From NCBI GenBank assembly GCA_002472565.1, contig DKSK01000011.1, forward strand, positions 1 to 64,000: a stretch of 64,000 nucleotides of DNA, in the 5' to 3' direction. Source of the stretch: Bacteroidales bacterium UBA7258. GTDB lineage: Bacteria > Bacteroidota > Bacteroidia > Bacteroidales > UBA932. Below are positions 16,331-23,745 of this stretch, piece after piece. A model generated the notes under the pieces. The model was not told where the DNA came from, made no database searches, and saw nothing but the letters and a program-made list of their open reading frames with translations. The position numbers and the translations under genes are program-made. The stretch's first letter is position 1. Each line of letters begins with the position of its first letter.

Positions 16331-17341
16331 ATGGGTTATCTGACAAAAGACAAACTTGTCATCGTCGGCGCAGCCGGAATGATTGGTTCGAACATGGTGC
16401 AAACCGCACTCATGCTTAAACTTACACCTAATATTTGCCTTTACGACGTGTTCTCAGCAGAGGGCGTCGCTGAAGAAATGCGCCAGAGCGGATTCGATGA
16501 TGCCAACATCCTTTCCACTACAGATCCTGCCGTTGCATTCAAGGATGCTAAGTACATCATCTCTTCCGGCGGAGCACCTCGCAAAGAGGGCATGACCCGT
16601 GAGGATCTTCTCGCAGGCAACGCCAAGGCAGCTCAGGAACTCGGAGACAATATCAAGAAATATTGCCCTAAGGTCAAATTTGTCGTTGTAATTTTCAACC
16701 CTGCTGACGTTACGGGTCTCGTAACCCTCGTCCACAGCGGTCTTAAGCCTAATCAAGTCGCTACGCTCGCGGCCCTCGACTCAACCCGTCTGAAGAGCGC
16801 TCTCGCAAAGCACTTCGGAGTCAGCGCTACCGAGGTCAAGAAGGCCTACACCTACGGCGGACATGGCGAGAAGATGGCTGTCTTCGCTTCTCCTACCACC
16901 ATCGCCGGCGTCAAGCTCGAGGATATCATCGAGAATGGCAAGAAGGTTAACGGCAAGGGCCTCAACGCAAAGCAGTGGGCCGAGCTGCAGCAGGATGTAA
17001 TCCAGGGCGGAGCGAAGATCATCGAACTCCGTCGCCGCAGCTCTTTCCAGAGCCCTGCATATCTCGCGGTAAAGATGATCGAAGGCGCCATGGGCGGCCA
17101 CGTATTCAACTATCCTTCCGGTGTTTATGTCGACAGCAAGAAGTACAACCATGTAATGATGGCCATGCCTTCCTTCATCGACAAGAACGGTGTCAACCTC
17201 AGGCCTCTCAAGGGCACCAAGGCTGAAATCGCCACCCTCGAAGCAAGCTACGAGCATCTCCAGAACCTCCGCGACCAGGTCATCGGCCTCGGCCAGCTCC
17301 CTAAGGTTGAGGACTGGAAGACTGTCAACAAGAATCTCTAA
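16331..17341 (+). CDS. mdh: Malate dehydrogenase
   Basis: This 336-residue NAD-dependent enzyme converts malate and oxaloacetate, in the central carbon or reductive succinate pathway. Seen are the nucleotide-binding GAAGMIGSN (residues 13-21), the mobile loop APRKEGMTREDLL with substrate arginines, the NPAD segment, ALDSTRLKSALA with the conserved Asp and Arg, and the catalytic histidine in TYGGHGEKM. The frame is open back to 16202, but the ATG at 16331 starts just before the Rossmann fold and follows the -7 element, so it is preferred. A strong terminator follows the stop. Confidence 0.95.
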   Translation: MGYLTKDKLVIVGAAGMIGSNMVQTALMLKLTPNICLYDVFSAEGVAEEMRQSGFDDANILSTTDPAVAFKDAKYIISSGGAPRKEGMTREDLLAGNAKAAQELGDNIKKYCPKVKFVVVIFNPADVTGLVTLVHSGLKPNQVATLAALDSTRLKSALAKHFGVSATEVKKAYTYGGHGEKMAVFASPTTIAGVKLEDIIENGKKVNGKGLNAKQWAELQQDVIQGGAKIIELRRRSSFQSPAYLAVKMIEGAMGGHVFNYPSGVYVDSKKYNHVMMAMPSFIDKNGVNLRPLKGTKAEIATLEASYEHLQNLRDQVIGLGQLPKVEDWKTVNKNL

Positions 17342-17363
17342 GCCTTACTCTCAGGCTATTTTG

Positions 17364-17394
17364 CGGCGGACGCAGGTGAGCGCCCGCCGTTTTT
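17364..17394 (+). terminator. Rho-independent terminator of mdh
   Basis: Positions 17364-17373 pair with 17380-17389 (nine pairs and one A/C mismatch) around a 6-base loop, followed at once by TTTTT. This is a textbook terminator, 22 bases after the mdh stop and only 3 bases before the next -7 element. Confidence 0.85.
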
Positions 17395-17397
17395 AGT

Positions 17398-17405
17398 TAT
17401 ATTTG
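17398..17405 (+). promoter_or_regulatory. -7 element directly before lolD
   Basis: TATATTTG ends 4 bases before the ATG at 17410. If transcription starts the usual few bases after this element, the message is leaderless or nearly so. It sits just after the mdh terminator. Confidence 0.55.
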
Positions 17406-17409
17406 CGCC

Positions 17410-18129
17410 ATGATCATTGAGGCAAAGAATATCCATAAGTCCTTCGGGCCGCTGGAGGTCCTGAAAGGCGTTGACATCTCGGTCAACAAGTCGGAAGTCC
17501 TTTCCATAATGGGAGCCTCCGGCGCGGGAAAATCAACACTCCTCCAGATTCTCGGGACTCTTTCCACCCCGGATTCGGGCTCCCTGTCTATCGACGGCAC
17601 CGATGTCCTTTCGCTTGGCGGAAAAGCCCTTTCGGAATTCCGGAACCGGAAAATCGGTTTCGTCTTCCAGTTCCATCACCTTCTGCCTGAATTCACGGCT
17701 CTCGAAAACGTGATGATCCCGGCTCTTATAGGTGGAGAGGGTGCGAAAGCCGCCAGAGAAAGGGCCATGGAACTTCTGGACAAGGTGGGCTTGGCTGACC
17801 GTGTAGGTCATAAGCCCTCGGAGCTTTCGGGCGGCGAGAGTCAGAGAGTGGCTATTGCGAGGGCGCTGATGAATTCCCCGGCCGTCCTCTTCGCTGACGA
17901 GCCGACAGGCAATCTGGACAGCGTCACCAAGGGGGAAATTCATTCTCTTTTCTTCCGCCTTCGTGATGAGCTTGGTCAGAGCATCGTCATCGTGACCCAT
18001 GATCCTGAGCTTGCTAAGATGTGTGACCGCTGTCTTTTCATGAAAGACGGGCTCATGCTGGGGGAGAAGCCCGGTCTGGACTCCCTCATGGCTGCCGACG
18101 CAGAGCCTGCCGGGCGGACTGAAGCTTGA
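17410..18129 (+). CDS. lolD: ABC transporter ATPase, LolD-like
   Basis: The 239-residue ATPase has the Walker A motif GASGAGKST (Lys41), a Q-loop in FVFQFHHLLPEFTALENV, the ABC signature LSGGESQRVAIARAL, Walker B VLFADEPTGNLD and the switch histidine in IVTHD. The FQFHHLLPEFTA segment and ENVMIPALI are typical of LolD, which powers release of lipoproteins from the inner membrane to LolA. The permease partners are not next to it, which is usual in Bacteroidota. A related MacB-type ATPase cannot be excluded. The trmN6 gene follows after 7 bases. Confidence 0.8.
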   Translation: MIIEAKNIHKSFGPLEVLKGVDISVNKSEVLSIMGASGAGKSTLLQILGTLSTPDSGSLSIDGTDVLSLGGKALSEFRNRKIGFVFQFHHLLPEFTALENVMIPALIGGEGAKAARERAMELLDKVGLADRVGHKPSELSGGESQRVAIARALMNSPAVLFADEPTGNLDSVTKGEIHSLFFRLRDELGQSIVIVTHDPELAKMCDRCLFMKDGLMLGEKPGLDSLMAADAEPAGRTEA

Positions 18130-18136
18130 AGCGGCG

Positions 18137-18925
18137 ATGTCGGTATTCAGGTTCAAACGCTTCGAGGTCGCGAATGAGCAGTCAGCGATGAAAGTCGGTA
18201 CGGACGGGGTGCTCCTCGGGGCCGCGGCAACCATCCTGCCTTCAGATCGCGCAATCCTGGATGTCGGTACAGGGACTGGAGTCATCGCCTTGATGGCGGC
18301 CCAGAGACTCGGCACCCCTTCGTATCCAAGCTCCGACTCCTCTCAGCCCTGGACTCCTGATTTCCAGATACTCGGACTTGATATCGATGGCCCTTCTGCG
18401 AGAGAAGCCGCGATGAATTTCGGACGCTCCCCATGGGCCTCCCACCTTTCTTCCATGAGAATCTCCCTGGCGGACTTCGCAAAGGCTTACTCAGGATCAC
18501 GTTTTGACCTCATCCTTTCGAATCCGCCATATTACGACAGCAGCCTTCAGAACCCGGATATGCGCAGAAACACTGCCCGCCATTCTTCCCCGGCGGACGA
18601 AGAGACCCTCCCGGGAGGCCGTCTATCCTATAGAGGCGTCATTGAATTCGCTTCCATGGCTTTGGCCCCGGAGGGTCGTCTTTCGCTGATTTTGCCGGCC
18701 TCGGAGGAGGTCCGGCTTCTCGCCGCCGGCCGGTCCTTCGGTCTGAGGCCTTTCAGACTTCTGAGAATCAGCACCACCTCTGCCAAGCTCCCTTCAAGAA
18801 TAGTCGCCGAATTTATCCGCGCCGCCACTCCCTCTATTAAGGAGGAAAGCCTTGTCATCCAGGAACATGGAGCCTACACCCAGGCCTATCGCGACCTCGT
18901 CCGCCCCTTCTATCTCTGGGCCTGA
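18137..18925 (+). CDS. trmN6: tRNA1(Val) (adenine-37-N6)-methyltransferase
   Basis: The 262-residue S-adenosylmethionine-dependent enzyme fits TrmN6 (YfiC), which methylates adenine 37 of tRNA-Val. The N-terminal FRFKRFEVANEQSAMKVGTDGVLLGA is the family hallmark. The cofactor motif is ILDVGTGTGVIALMAAQR (about residues 38-55), and the catalytic NPPY follows at about 131-134 in LILSNPPYYDSS. The gene is 7 bases after lolD on the same strand, so both are likely co-transcribed from the promoter at 17398. No partner tRNA-Val is in this window. Confidence 0.88.
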   Translation: MSVFRFKRFEVANEQSAMKVGTDGVLLGAAATILPSDRAILDVGTGTGVIALMAAQRLGTPSYPSSDSSQPWTPDFQILGLDIDGPSAREAAMNFGRSPWASHLSSMRISLADFAKAYSGSRFDLILSNPPYYDSSLQNPDMRRNTARHSSPADEETLPGGRLSYRGVIEFASMALAPEGRLSLILPASEEVRLLAAGRSFGLRPFRLLRISTTSAKLPSRIVAEFIRAATPSIKEESLVIQEHGAYTQAYRDLVRPFYLWA

Positions 18926-19027
18926 CGTGCGTCCGCGGCTGACCGGGCGGGGCCCTTTCGTCCTGCCGAATTTTTTACGCCTCCCGAAAGCCCTGAATTC
19001 CGTGACGAATAAAAATCAACGAAAAAA

Positions 19028-19058
19028 TTGCTTTTTTCAAAAACGTGGAGTATATTTG
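19028..19058 (+). promoter_or_regulatory. Complete promoter for tRNA-Pro
   Basis: TTG at 19028-19030 and TATATTTG at 19051-19058, separated by exactly 20 bases, match the Bacteroidota -33/-7 arrangement. A short hairpin (GGAGA, 3-base loop, TCTCC) lies in the leader near 19071-19083, before the tRNA at 19126. This is one of the two best promoter matches in the window. Confidence 0.75.
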
Positions 19059-19125
19059 CAGTCCCAATTGAGGAGATTGTCTCCTGCATGAAGGACCTAA
19101 GGGGAAAACCCGAAGGTTAGTTTAT

Positions 19126-19199
19126 CGGGGTGTGGCGCAGTTGGCTAGCGCATCTGGTTTGGGACCAGAGGGTCCTGTGTTCGAGTCACAGTACCCCGA
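19126..19199 (+). tRNA. tRNA-Pro (anticodon TGG)
   Basis: The 74 bases fold as a standard cloverleaf. The acceptor stem CGGGGTG pairs with TACCCCG (one G-T pair), the D arm reads GCGC-AGTTGGCTA-GCGC, and the anticodon stem TCTGG/CCAGA encloses TTTGGGA, giving anticodon TGG. The T arm is CTGTG-TTCGAGT-CACAG and the discriminator base is A. CCA is not encoded, as is common in this phylum. The anticodon reads proline CCA codons and probably wobbles to others. Confidence 0.95.
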
Positions 19200-19201
19200 C
19201 A

Positions 19202-19235
19202 AAAGAAGCGGATGGAATTTTCCACCCGCTTCTTT
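19202..19235. terminator. Bidirectional terminator after tRNA-Pro
   Basis: Positions 19202-19211 pair perfectly with 19226-19235, with an inner TGG/CCA pairing, around an AATTTT loop. T-runs lie on both strands, so the hairpin can end the tRNA transcript and also the leftward peptidase operon. Confidence 0.85.
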
Positions 19236-19253
19236 TATGCTCCGCCCGAAACG

Positions 19254-20453
19254 CTAAGGACGTAGCCATGATTCAGGATTCTGAGGCGTGCTGCCCTTCC
19301 AGATCTGGAAATGTAGCTGGGATTCCCCTCCGATAGTGTCCACATGTCCGATGACGGAGCCGGTCTTTATCTTGTCCCCGGCCTTGACACTCACATCCTT
19401 AAGTTTGCAGTAGAAAGAGAAATAATTTCCATGCTGGACAAGCAGGCATTTGTTGTAGCCGGGCATGACAACAATCTGCTTCACCACTCCGTCAAACACA
19501 GCCTTCACAGGAGTTCCTTCTGACACGGCTATTGTTATGCCATTGTTGAAAGGAAGCTTGACCCCTTTATAAACAGGATGGTAGCGCTGCCCGAAAGGAT
19601 CCACCACCGGCCCATCGACTGGCCAAGGCAATCTGCCCTTATTGTTTGCGAACTGTGCGTCCAGCGCGTAATCGATTTCCGTCTTGGATTTCCCGCTCTT
19701 GGATTTTGATGCCCCTGTGGAAGGCTTGGTCGCCTCACGTATTATCCTTTCTATTTCACGGTTCAGAGCATCGACCTGCCTCTGTTTCGCTGAAAGCTCC
19801 TTCTGATATTTCGAACGATCGCGCTTCAGCTGATTTATCATGGACTGAGACTCAGACTCTTCCTTCTGGAGAGAATTTACCTCCGCAAGACGTTGATTCT
19901 TAAGCTCCTGTGCATCCTGTTTCATCTTCTGGAGCTCAGTGTTCCTCTCCGCCAGCTCGGCCTCTGTCTCCTTGATTCTAGCCGCCTGAGTGTTCATCTG
20001 TCCAGAAAGGCTTCTCAGGTAGCCTATGCGTCTGAATGCCTGGCCGAGATTCTCGGAGGCGAGAATGTACATGTACCAGACCCTCGAATCTCTGTTTTTG
20101 TAGGCGTTCAGCACCAGTCTGGAGTAATATGAAGTCAGCGTGTCGAGCCTTGCATGGATCTTGTCAATCTCTTTCTGGAGCGAATCTATCTGGACCGACA
20201 AAAGGGAAATTTCCGAGTCGCTCTCCTTGATCAAGGCATTTCGGTTGTCGATTTTCTTGCGGACCAAGGTCAGGTTGCTCAAGGCTCCGCTGCTCTGTTT
20301 GGCATTGGCTTTCAGCTGTTTGTCAATCTGCTCAATCTCCCGCTGAAGCTTTGCTTTGCGGCTCTCCTGCGCCCTGGTGTCCTGGGCAAGGGCGAGTTGC
20401 GGTACCGCCAGAAACGACGCCATGAAAAGGAATATGAGCAGGAACTTCTTCAA
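19254..20453 (-). CDS. EnvC-like murein hydrolase activator (M23/LytM domain)
   Basis: The 399-residue protein has a signal peptide (to about residue 23, ALAQ), long coiled-coil segments at about 28-120 and 150-245, and a C-terminal LytM domain at about 285-395. In that domain GNYFSFYCKLKDVSV stands where active M23 enzymes have the HxH motif, and QLHFQIWKGSTPQNPESWL is the final strand. The first metal-site residues seem changed (RYHPVYKGVKLPF in place of HxGxD), so an EnvC-type activator of amidases in septal peptidoglycan splitting is more likely than an active peptidase. The TPR gene upstream ends one base before this gene starts. Confidence 0.85.
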   Translation of the reverse strand: MKKFLLIFLFMASFLAVPQLALAQDTRAQESRKAKLQREIEQIDKQLKANAKQSSGALSNLTLVRKKIDNRNALIKESDSEISLLSVQIDSLQKEIDKIHARLDTLTSYYSRLVLNAYKNRDSRVWYMYILASENLGQAFRRIGYLRSLSGQMNTQAARIKETEAELAERNTELQKMKQDAQELKNQRLAEVNSLQKEESESQSMINQLKRDRSKYQKELSAKQRQVDALNREIERIIREATKPSTGASKSKSGKSKTEIDYALDAQFANNKGRLPWPVDGPVVDPFGQRYHPVYKGVKLPFNNGITIAVSEGTPVKAVFDGVVKQIVVMPGYNKCLLVQHGNYFSFYCKLKDVSVKAGDKIKTGSVIGHVDTIGGESQLHFQIWKGSTPQNPESWLRP

Positions 20454-22109
20454 TTATTTCGTCTTTTCTGCCTTGGCTTCTTCCTCGGCTTTCTGCTTAG
20501 CCTGTGCGCGGTAGACCTTGGCAAGGTCGGTTTCTCCAAGTTTTTCCAGCACCGTGGCGTAATGTTCCATGACCGTTGAACTATCCTTTCCGCCATAGAT
20601 CATAGCCTGCTTGAACATAGGCTTGGCCTCCAGATCCTTGCCCTGGAGGTGGAGAATCCAGCCGAAGGTGTCGAGGTAGGTGGAGTTGTCCGGCTCCTGC
20701 TCGATCGTCTTCTTGCTCATGGCGTAGGCCTTCTTGAGATTCTTTCCTTCCAGCGAAAGATAATAGGCGTAATTGTTCAGCACCGGAGCATAGTCCGGAT
20801 TGACCTTCAATGCTTTATCATAGGCTTTGTAGGCTTTCGACTTTTCTCCGAGCTCATGGTAGGAGTCTCCTAATGTGGTGTAGGCGCTCAAGGCGGAGGC
20901 GCTGTCCGGCGATGAGGTCAAGATGGTTTTGCATGTCTGGATCACACCCTTCATGTCCCGGCTGTTGTACTGCCCCCATATTTTCATGTCGAGGAAGACC
21001 TTGTCGCGGAACTTGTCATAGGCCTTCTGGCTCTCCCCGACGACGCCGTCCCATTGTTCTAGGGTGCCGAGCACTTGGATGTAGGTGACTGTGGAGGAAG
21101 TGTCCTCCGGATTCTTGTCGATGATGTCCTTGAACACCTTGAGCATCTTGTCAGGCATCTGGGCCGTGTAGTAGAAGCTTCCTGCCATTTTGGCCATGGC
21201 GGTGTCGGAAGGAGCCGCGGCAATGGCTTCGCTGAAGACCGTGTCCATGGATTCGAGGAAAGGCGGCCTCCAGAGACGATGGTCGTTCTGGAGCACAGCT
21301 TTCAGATAGTCCGTCTTCGCGGCCGTAGGAATTTCCGTGTCGTTCATTATACCCTTCAAGACAGGGAAATATTTCTGGTATTTGCCTGTCATTCTGTAGG
21401 CCTCAGCCTTTCCGAGCCGGGCCGGAGCGTAGTCCTTGTCGAGCTCGAGAGCCTTGTCGTAATAGTCAATGGCGAGGGAGTCCTTACCTTCGTCGAGGGC
21501 GTGGTCGGCCAGAATTCCGAGAGCCTGGGTCGAAGAATACTCGTCTGTATAGTCCCTCAGCGCCTGATAGGCTTCTTCTGTTTTGCCCTGCTGCCCGAGC
21601 AGGCTGAAGCGGTACATCTCAGTCTGGTCGTTCTTGCCGAAGGTCTGCTCGATTGCGTCGAGCGCTCCCAAGGCCTTGTCGTACTGTTGTTTATAAGAAT
21701 ATAAAGTGAAGAGCCTGTAGTAGATGTCGGATTTTTTCGGGAAAAGTTTCAGGAGCTTTTCGTACTGGCTTATCGACTCATCGACCTTGTTTTCCATGGC
21801 ATAGGCCATCGCGAGATTCTGCCCATACCAGAAGTTGCCCGAATCAAGTCTTACTGCTTCAGAAAGATTCTTTTCTGCCCCGGCATAGTTTCTAAGGCCC
21901 ATGTCGGCAAGTCCGAGGTAGTACCAGGCCGCATCGTTCCCAGGCTCGGACTTTACTATCGCCTCAGCCTTTTGTTTGGCGGAGATGTAATTTCCGTTCG
22001 AATAGTCCGAGACCATGTCTATGAAGTCTGCCGAACCGCTCTGTGCTTCCGCAAAAATCGGGACAAGGAGAAGGGTCAGGACAGTATATATGATTCTTTT
22101 CAGTTCCAT
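20454..22109 (-). CDS. Large tetratricopeptide-repeat protein, exported
   Basis: The chosen ATG (22109) gives 551 residues with a clean signal peptide (MELKRIIYTVLTLLLVPIFAEAQ); the frame is open 18 bases further up, but that would bury the signal. Most of the protein is TPR helices, for example PGNDAAWYYLGLADMGLRNYAGAEKNLSEA, KALELDKDYAPARLGKAEAYRMTGKY and ALKVNPDYAPVLNNYAYYL. It ends in a Lys/Glu/Ala-rich tail. Exported TPR proteins of this size serve as scaffolds in the periplasm or at the outer membrane. Its tight linkage to the EnvC-like gene suggests a cell-wall or division role, which is an inference from position. Confidence 0.82.
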   Translation of the reverse strand: MELKRIIYTVLTLLLVPIFAEAQSGSADFIDMVSDYSNGNYISAKQKAEAIVKSEPGNDAAWYYLGLADMGLRNYAGAEKNLSEAVRLDSGNFWYGQNLAMAYAMENKVDESISQYEKLLKLFPKKSDIYYRLFTLYSYKQQYDKALGALDAIEQTFGKNDQTEMYRFSLLGQQGKTEEAYQALRDYTDEYSSTQALGILADHALDEGKDSLAIDYYDKALELDKDYAPARLGKAEAYRMTGKYQKYFPVLKGIMNDTEIPTAAKTDYLKAVLQNDHRLWRPPFLESMDTVFSEAIAAAPSDTAMAKMAGSFYYTAQMPDKMLKVFKDIIDKNPEDTSSTVTYIQVLGTLEQWDGVVGESQKAYDKFRDKVFLDMKIWGQYNSRDMKGVIQTCKTILTSSPDSASALSAYTTLGDSYHELGEKSKAYKAYDKALKVNPDYAPVLNNYAYYLSLEGKNLKKAYAMSKKTIEQEPDNSTYLDTFGWILHLQGKDLEAKPMFKQAMIYGGKDSSTVMEHYATVLEKLGETDLAKVYRAQAKQKAEEEAKAEKTK

Positions 22110-22115
22110 TACACA

Positions 22116-22123
22116 CAAAAATA
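22116..22123 (-). promoter_or_regulatory. -7 element directly before the TPR gene
   Basis: TATTTTTG on the minus strand ends 6 bases before the ATG at 22109. As at lolD, this predicts a very short or absent 5' leader. Confidence 0.45.
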
Positions 22124-22356
22124 ACATAAAATCTGCTCATGTCAGCATCTTTTCATGCCGAGAGCCGAACTTGTCTCATTAAATGTCCCCAGCAGGCCAA
22201 AATCTATGCCAGCCGGCATGTTAAATTTTTTCTTAACCTCATTAAAATAATCGACATTTTATTAAGAAAAATGCAATTGTGGCGAACGGCAGATGATGTG
22301 GCGAAATTATGCCGCTTTTCCGGATTTTTCTACTTTTCTTTGTCCCAGGCCTGCCT

Positions 22357-22466
22357 GCCTTTTGGCGAAGCGTCATGTGTCGGCTCCCCGTGCCTGGACT
22401 GCCTTTTGGCGAGGCGTCATGTGGCGGCTCACCCGTGCCTGGCCTGCCTTTTGGCGAAGCGCAGTG
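22357..22466 (+). repeat. Tandem 45-base repeat, about 2.5 copies
   Basis: Units begin at 22357, 22401 and 22446, each with GCCTTTTGGCGA. The first two are 44-45 bases long and the third is partial. The remaining intergenic DNA (22130-22356) is AT-rich with no gene or clear promoter. About 1.5 units of the same repeat recur at 40138-40200, joined to a broken copy of the following gene, so the repeat has moved with that gene's upstream region. Confidence 0.8.
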
Positions 22467-22494
22467 AAAATCGGAAAGAATTTATGTGTAAGAT

Positions 22495-23709
22495 ATGAGG
22501 GCGAAATTCTGTATTATTTACGTCTTAACGGCGTTTGCTGCATCCTGTACTCTGCTTAATTCTGATGGAGGAGGAACAAAGAAAGGAAGGTCCGGTACTG
22601 GTTCCGACGAGGGTCCGATCCATCAAAAAGCGGTCTACCTTACTGGCGTCGAATTCCCGGAATCCTACGACTGGAAACAAGATTCCGCCTATGAAGACGT
22701 GGGCTTCAAACTCAGGCAGTTCATCGACGGCAAGCAAGTCCACGAGGTCTCCAGCCTGACGGGACTGGTCAGCTCCGATCCAGACCAACATTGGAGCATA
22801 GGAGGACATCTCTGGACTGAGAGCATGATCGAAGATGAGACCGTAATCTGCCGAGACGGCAAGGAAATGCTGAGATATCCCGGAAGAGAAATCCTGAAGG
22901 GCATTCTCATCCGCCCTGACACCATCTTCACCCTCGGCGTCAGGCAGTCAGGCGATGGTCTGGTATTTCGTATGAACGGAAAAGAACTTATTCATGACGG
23001 CCTTCGGCTTCCCGCCGGAGATCTCTGCGACCCCTCCTCCCCGAATGGCGCAATCTACGAAGACGGGGACGATATCTGCTATTCTTCTTTCAGAATCTCC
23101 GATGCATATCGCGAATGGATGGAGTTCCGAGACTCTTCACTGTGGAGACTCTCTCCACCTCCTGGGGAGTATCGCATCTTGGATGCTAGGAAAATCGACG
23201 GACATCTATGCTTCGTCCTCAGCGACTTCAAAGGAGACGGACCATATCTCGCGGTTGACGGGAAGATCAGGAGCCTTAAATCCGGTGCCCCTGCCGTTCT
23301 GCGTAATTGCCACCTCGCTTCAGATCAGGGCAGGATCTTCATCAGGGGAGAGAAACGCTTCGCCATAGCGGAAGAATGGACCACAGCCATCTGGACAGAG
23401 GCCGGAGAGATGCTGACTATGGGGACCGGGGGCTCTCCTTATGGGCTTCAAATTGAGAATGGCGACTTCGCGGCCGTATTGATAGGTAAAGGGAATAGAG
23501 TCAGCGGAATTTTCCACAAAGTACTCCACACGCTTCCCGACACTTTAGACGTGAGGATGCTTTCTCCAGCCTGTGCCAGCCTCTCGGAAGGCAGGTTCCG
23601 GGTAGCTCTGACCTCCTATGGAGGCAAAGACATCTCGTATGTCTGGAACGAAGGGGTACTTGAGCCAATCCGTATCCATGGCTTCCTCTCCTCTCTCAAG
23701 GTTGAGTAA
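22495..23709 (+). CDS. Lipoprotein of unknown function
   Basis: The 404-residue protein has a lipoprotein signal (FCIIYVLTAFAASC, cysteine 18) followed by a Gly/Ser linker. The rest is beta-rich and repetitive in texture (GEYRILDARKIDGHLCFVLSDFKGDGPYLAVDGK, then RIFIRGEKRFAIAEEW), like a surface-exposed propeller, but I cannot assign a family. The start is fixed by the lipobox and by conservation of the region in the broken copy at 40.2 kb. That copy keeps the first codons and residues of the DFKGDGPYLAV segment. The last 22 bases recur at 27332. No partner gene is evident besides comM, 36 bases downstream. Confidence 0.7.
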   Translation: MRAKFCIIYVLTAFAASCTLLNSDGGGTKKGRSGTGSDEGPIHQKAVYLTGVEFPESYDWKQDSAYEDVGFKLRQFIDGKQVHEVSSLTGLVSSDPDQHWSIGGHLWTESMIEDETVICRDGKEMLRYPGREILKGILIRPDTIFTLGVRQSGDGLVFRMNGKELIHDGLRLPAGDLCDPSSPNGAIYEDGDDICYSSFRISDAYREWMEFRDSSLWRLSPPPGEYRILDARKIDGHLCFVLSDFKGDGPYLAVDGKIRSLKSGAPAVLRNCHLASDQGRIFIRGEKRFAIAEEWTTAIWTEAGEMLTMGTGGSPYGLQIENGDFAAVLIGKGNRVSGIFHKVLHTLPDTLDVRMLSPACASLSEGRFRVALTSYGGKDISYVWNEGVLEPIRIHGFLSSLKVE

Positions 23710-23745
23710 AGGTCTTGCGGAACAGTTCTATAAATCCAAATCGCG

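Noticed and set aside
22357..22466. CRISPR or coding repeats
   Set aside because: The 45-base units are adjacent without spacers and carry no conserved reading frame.
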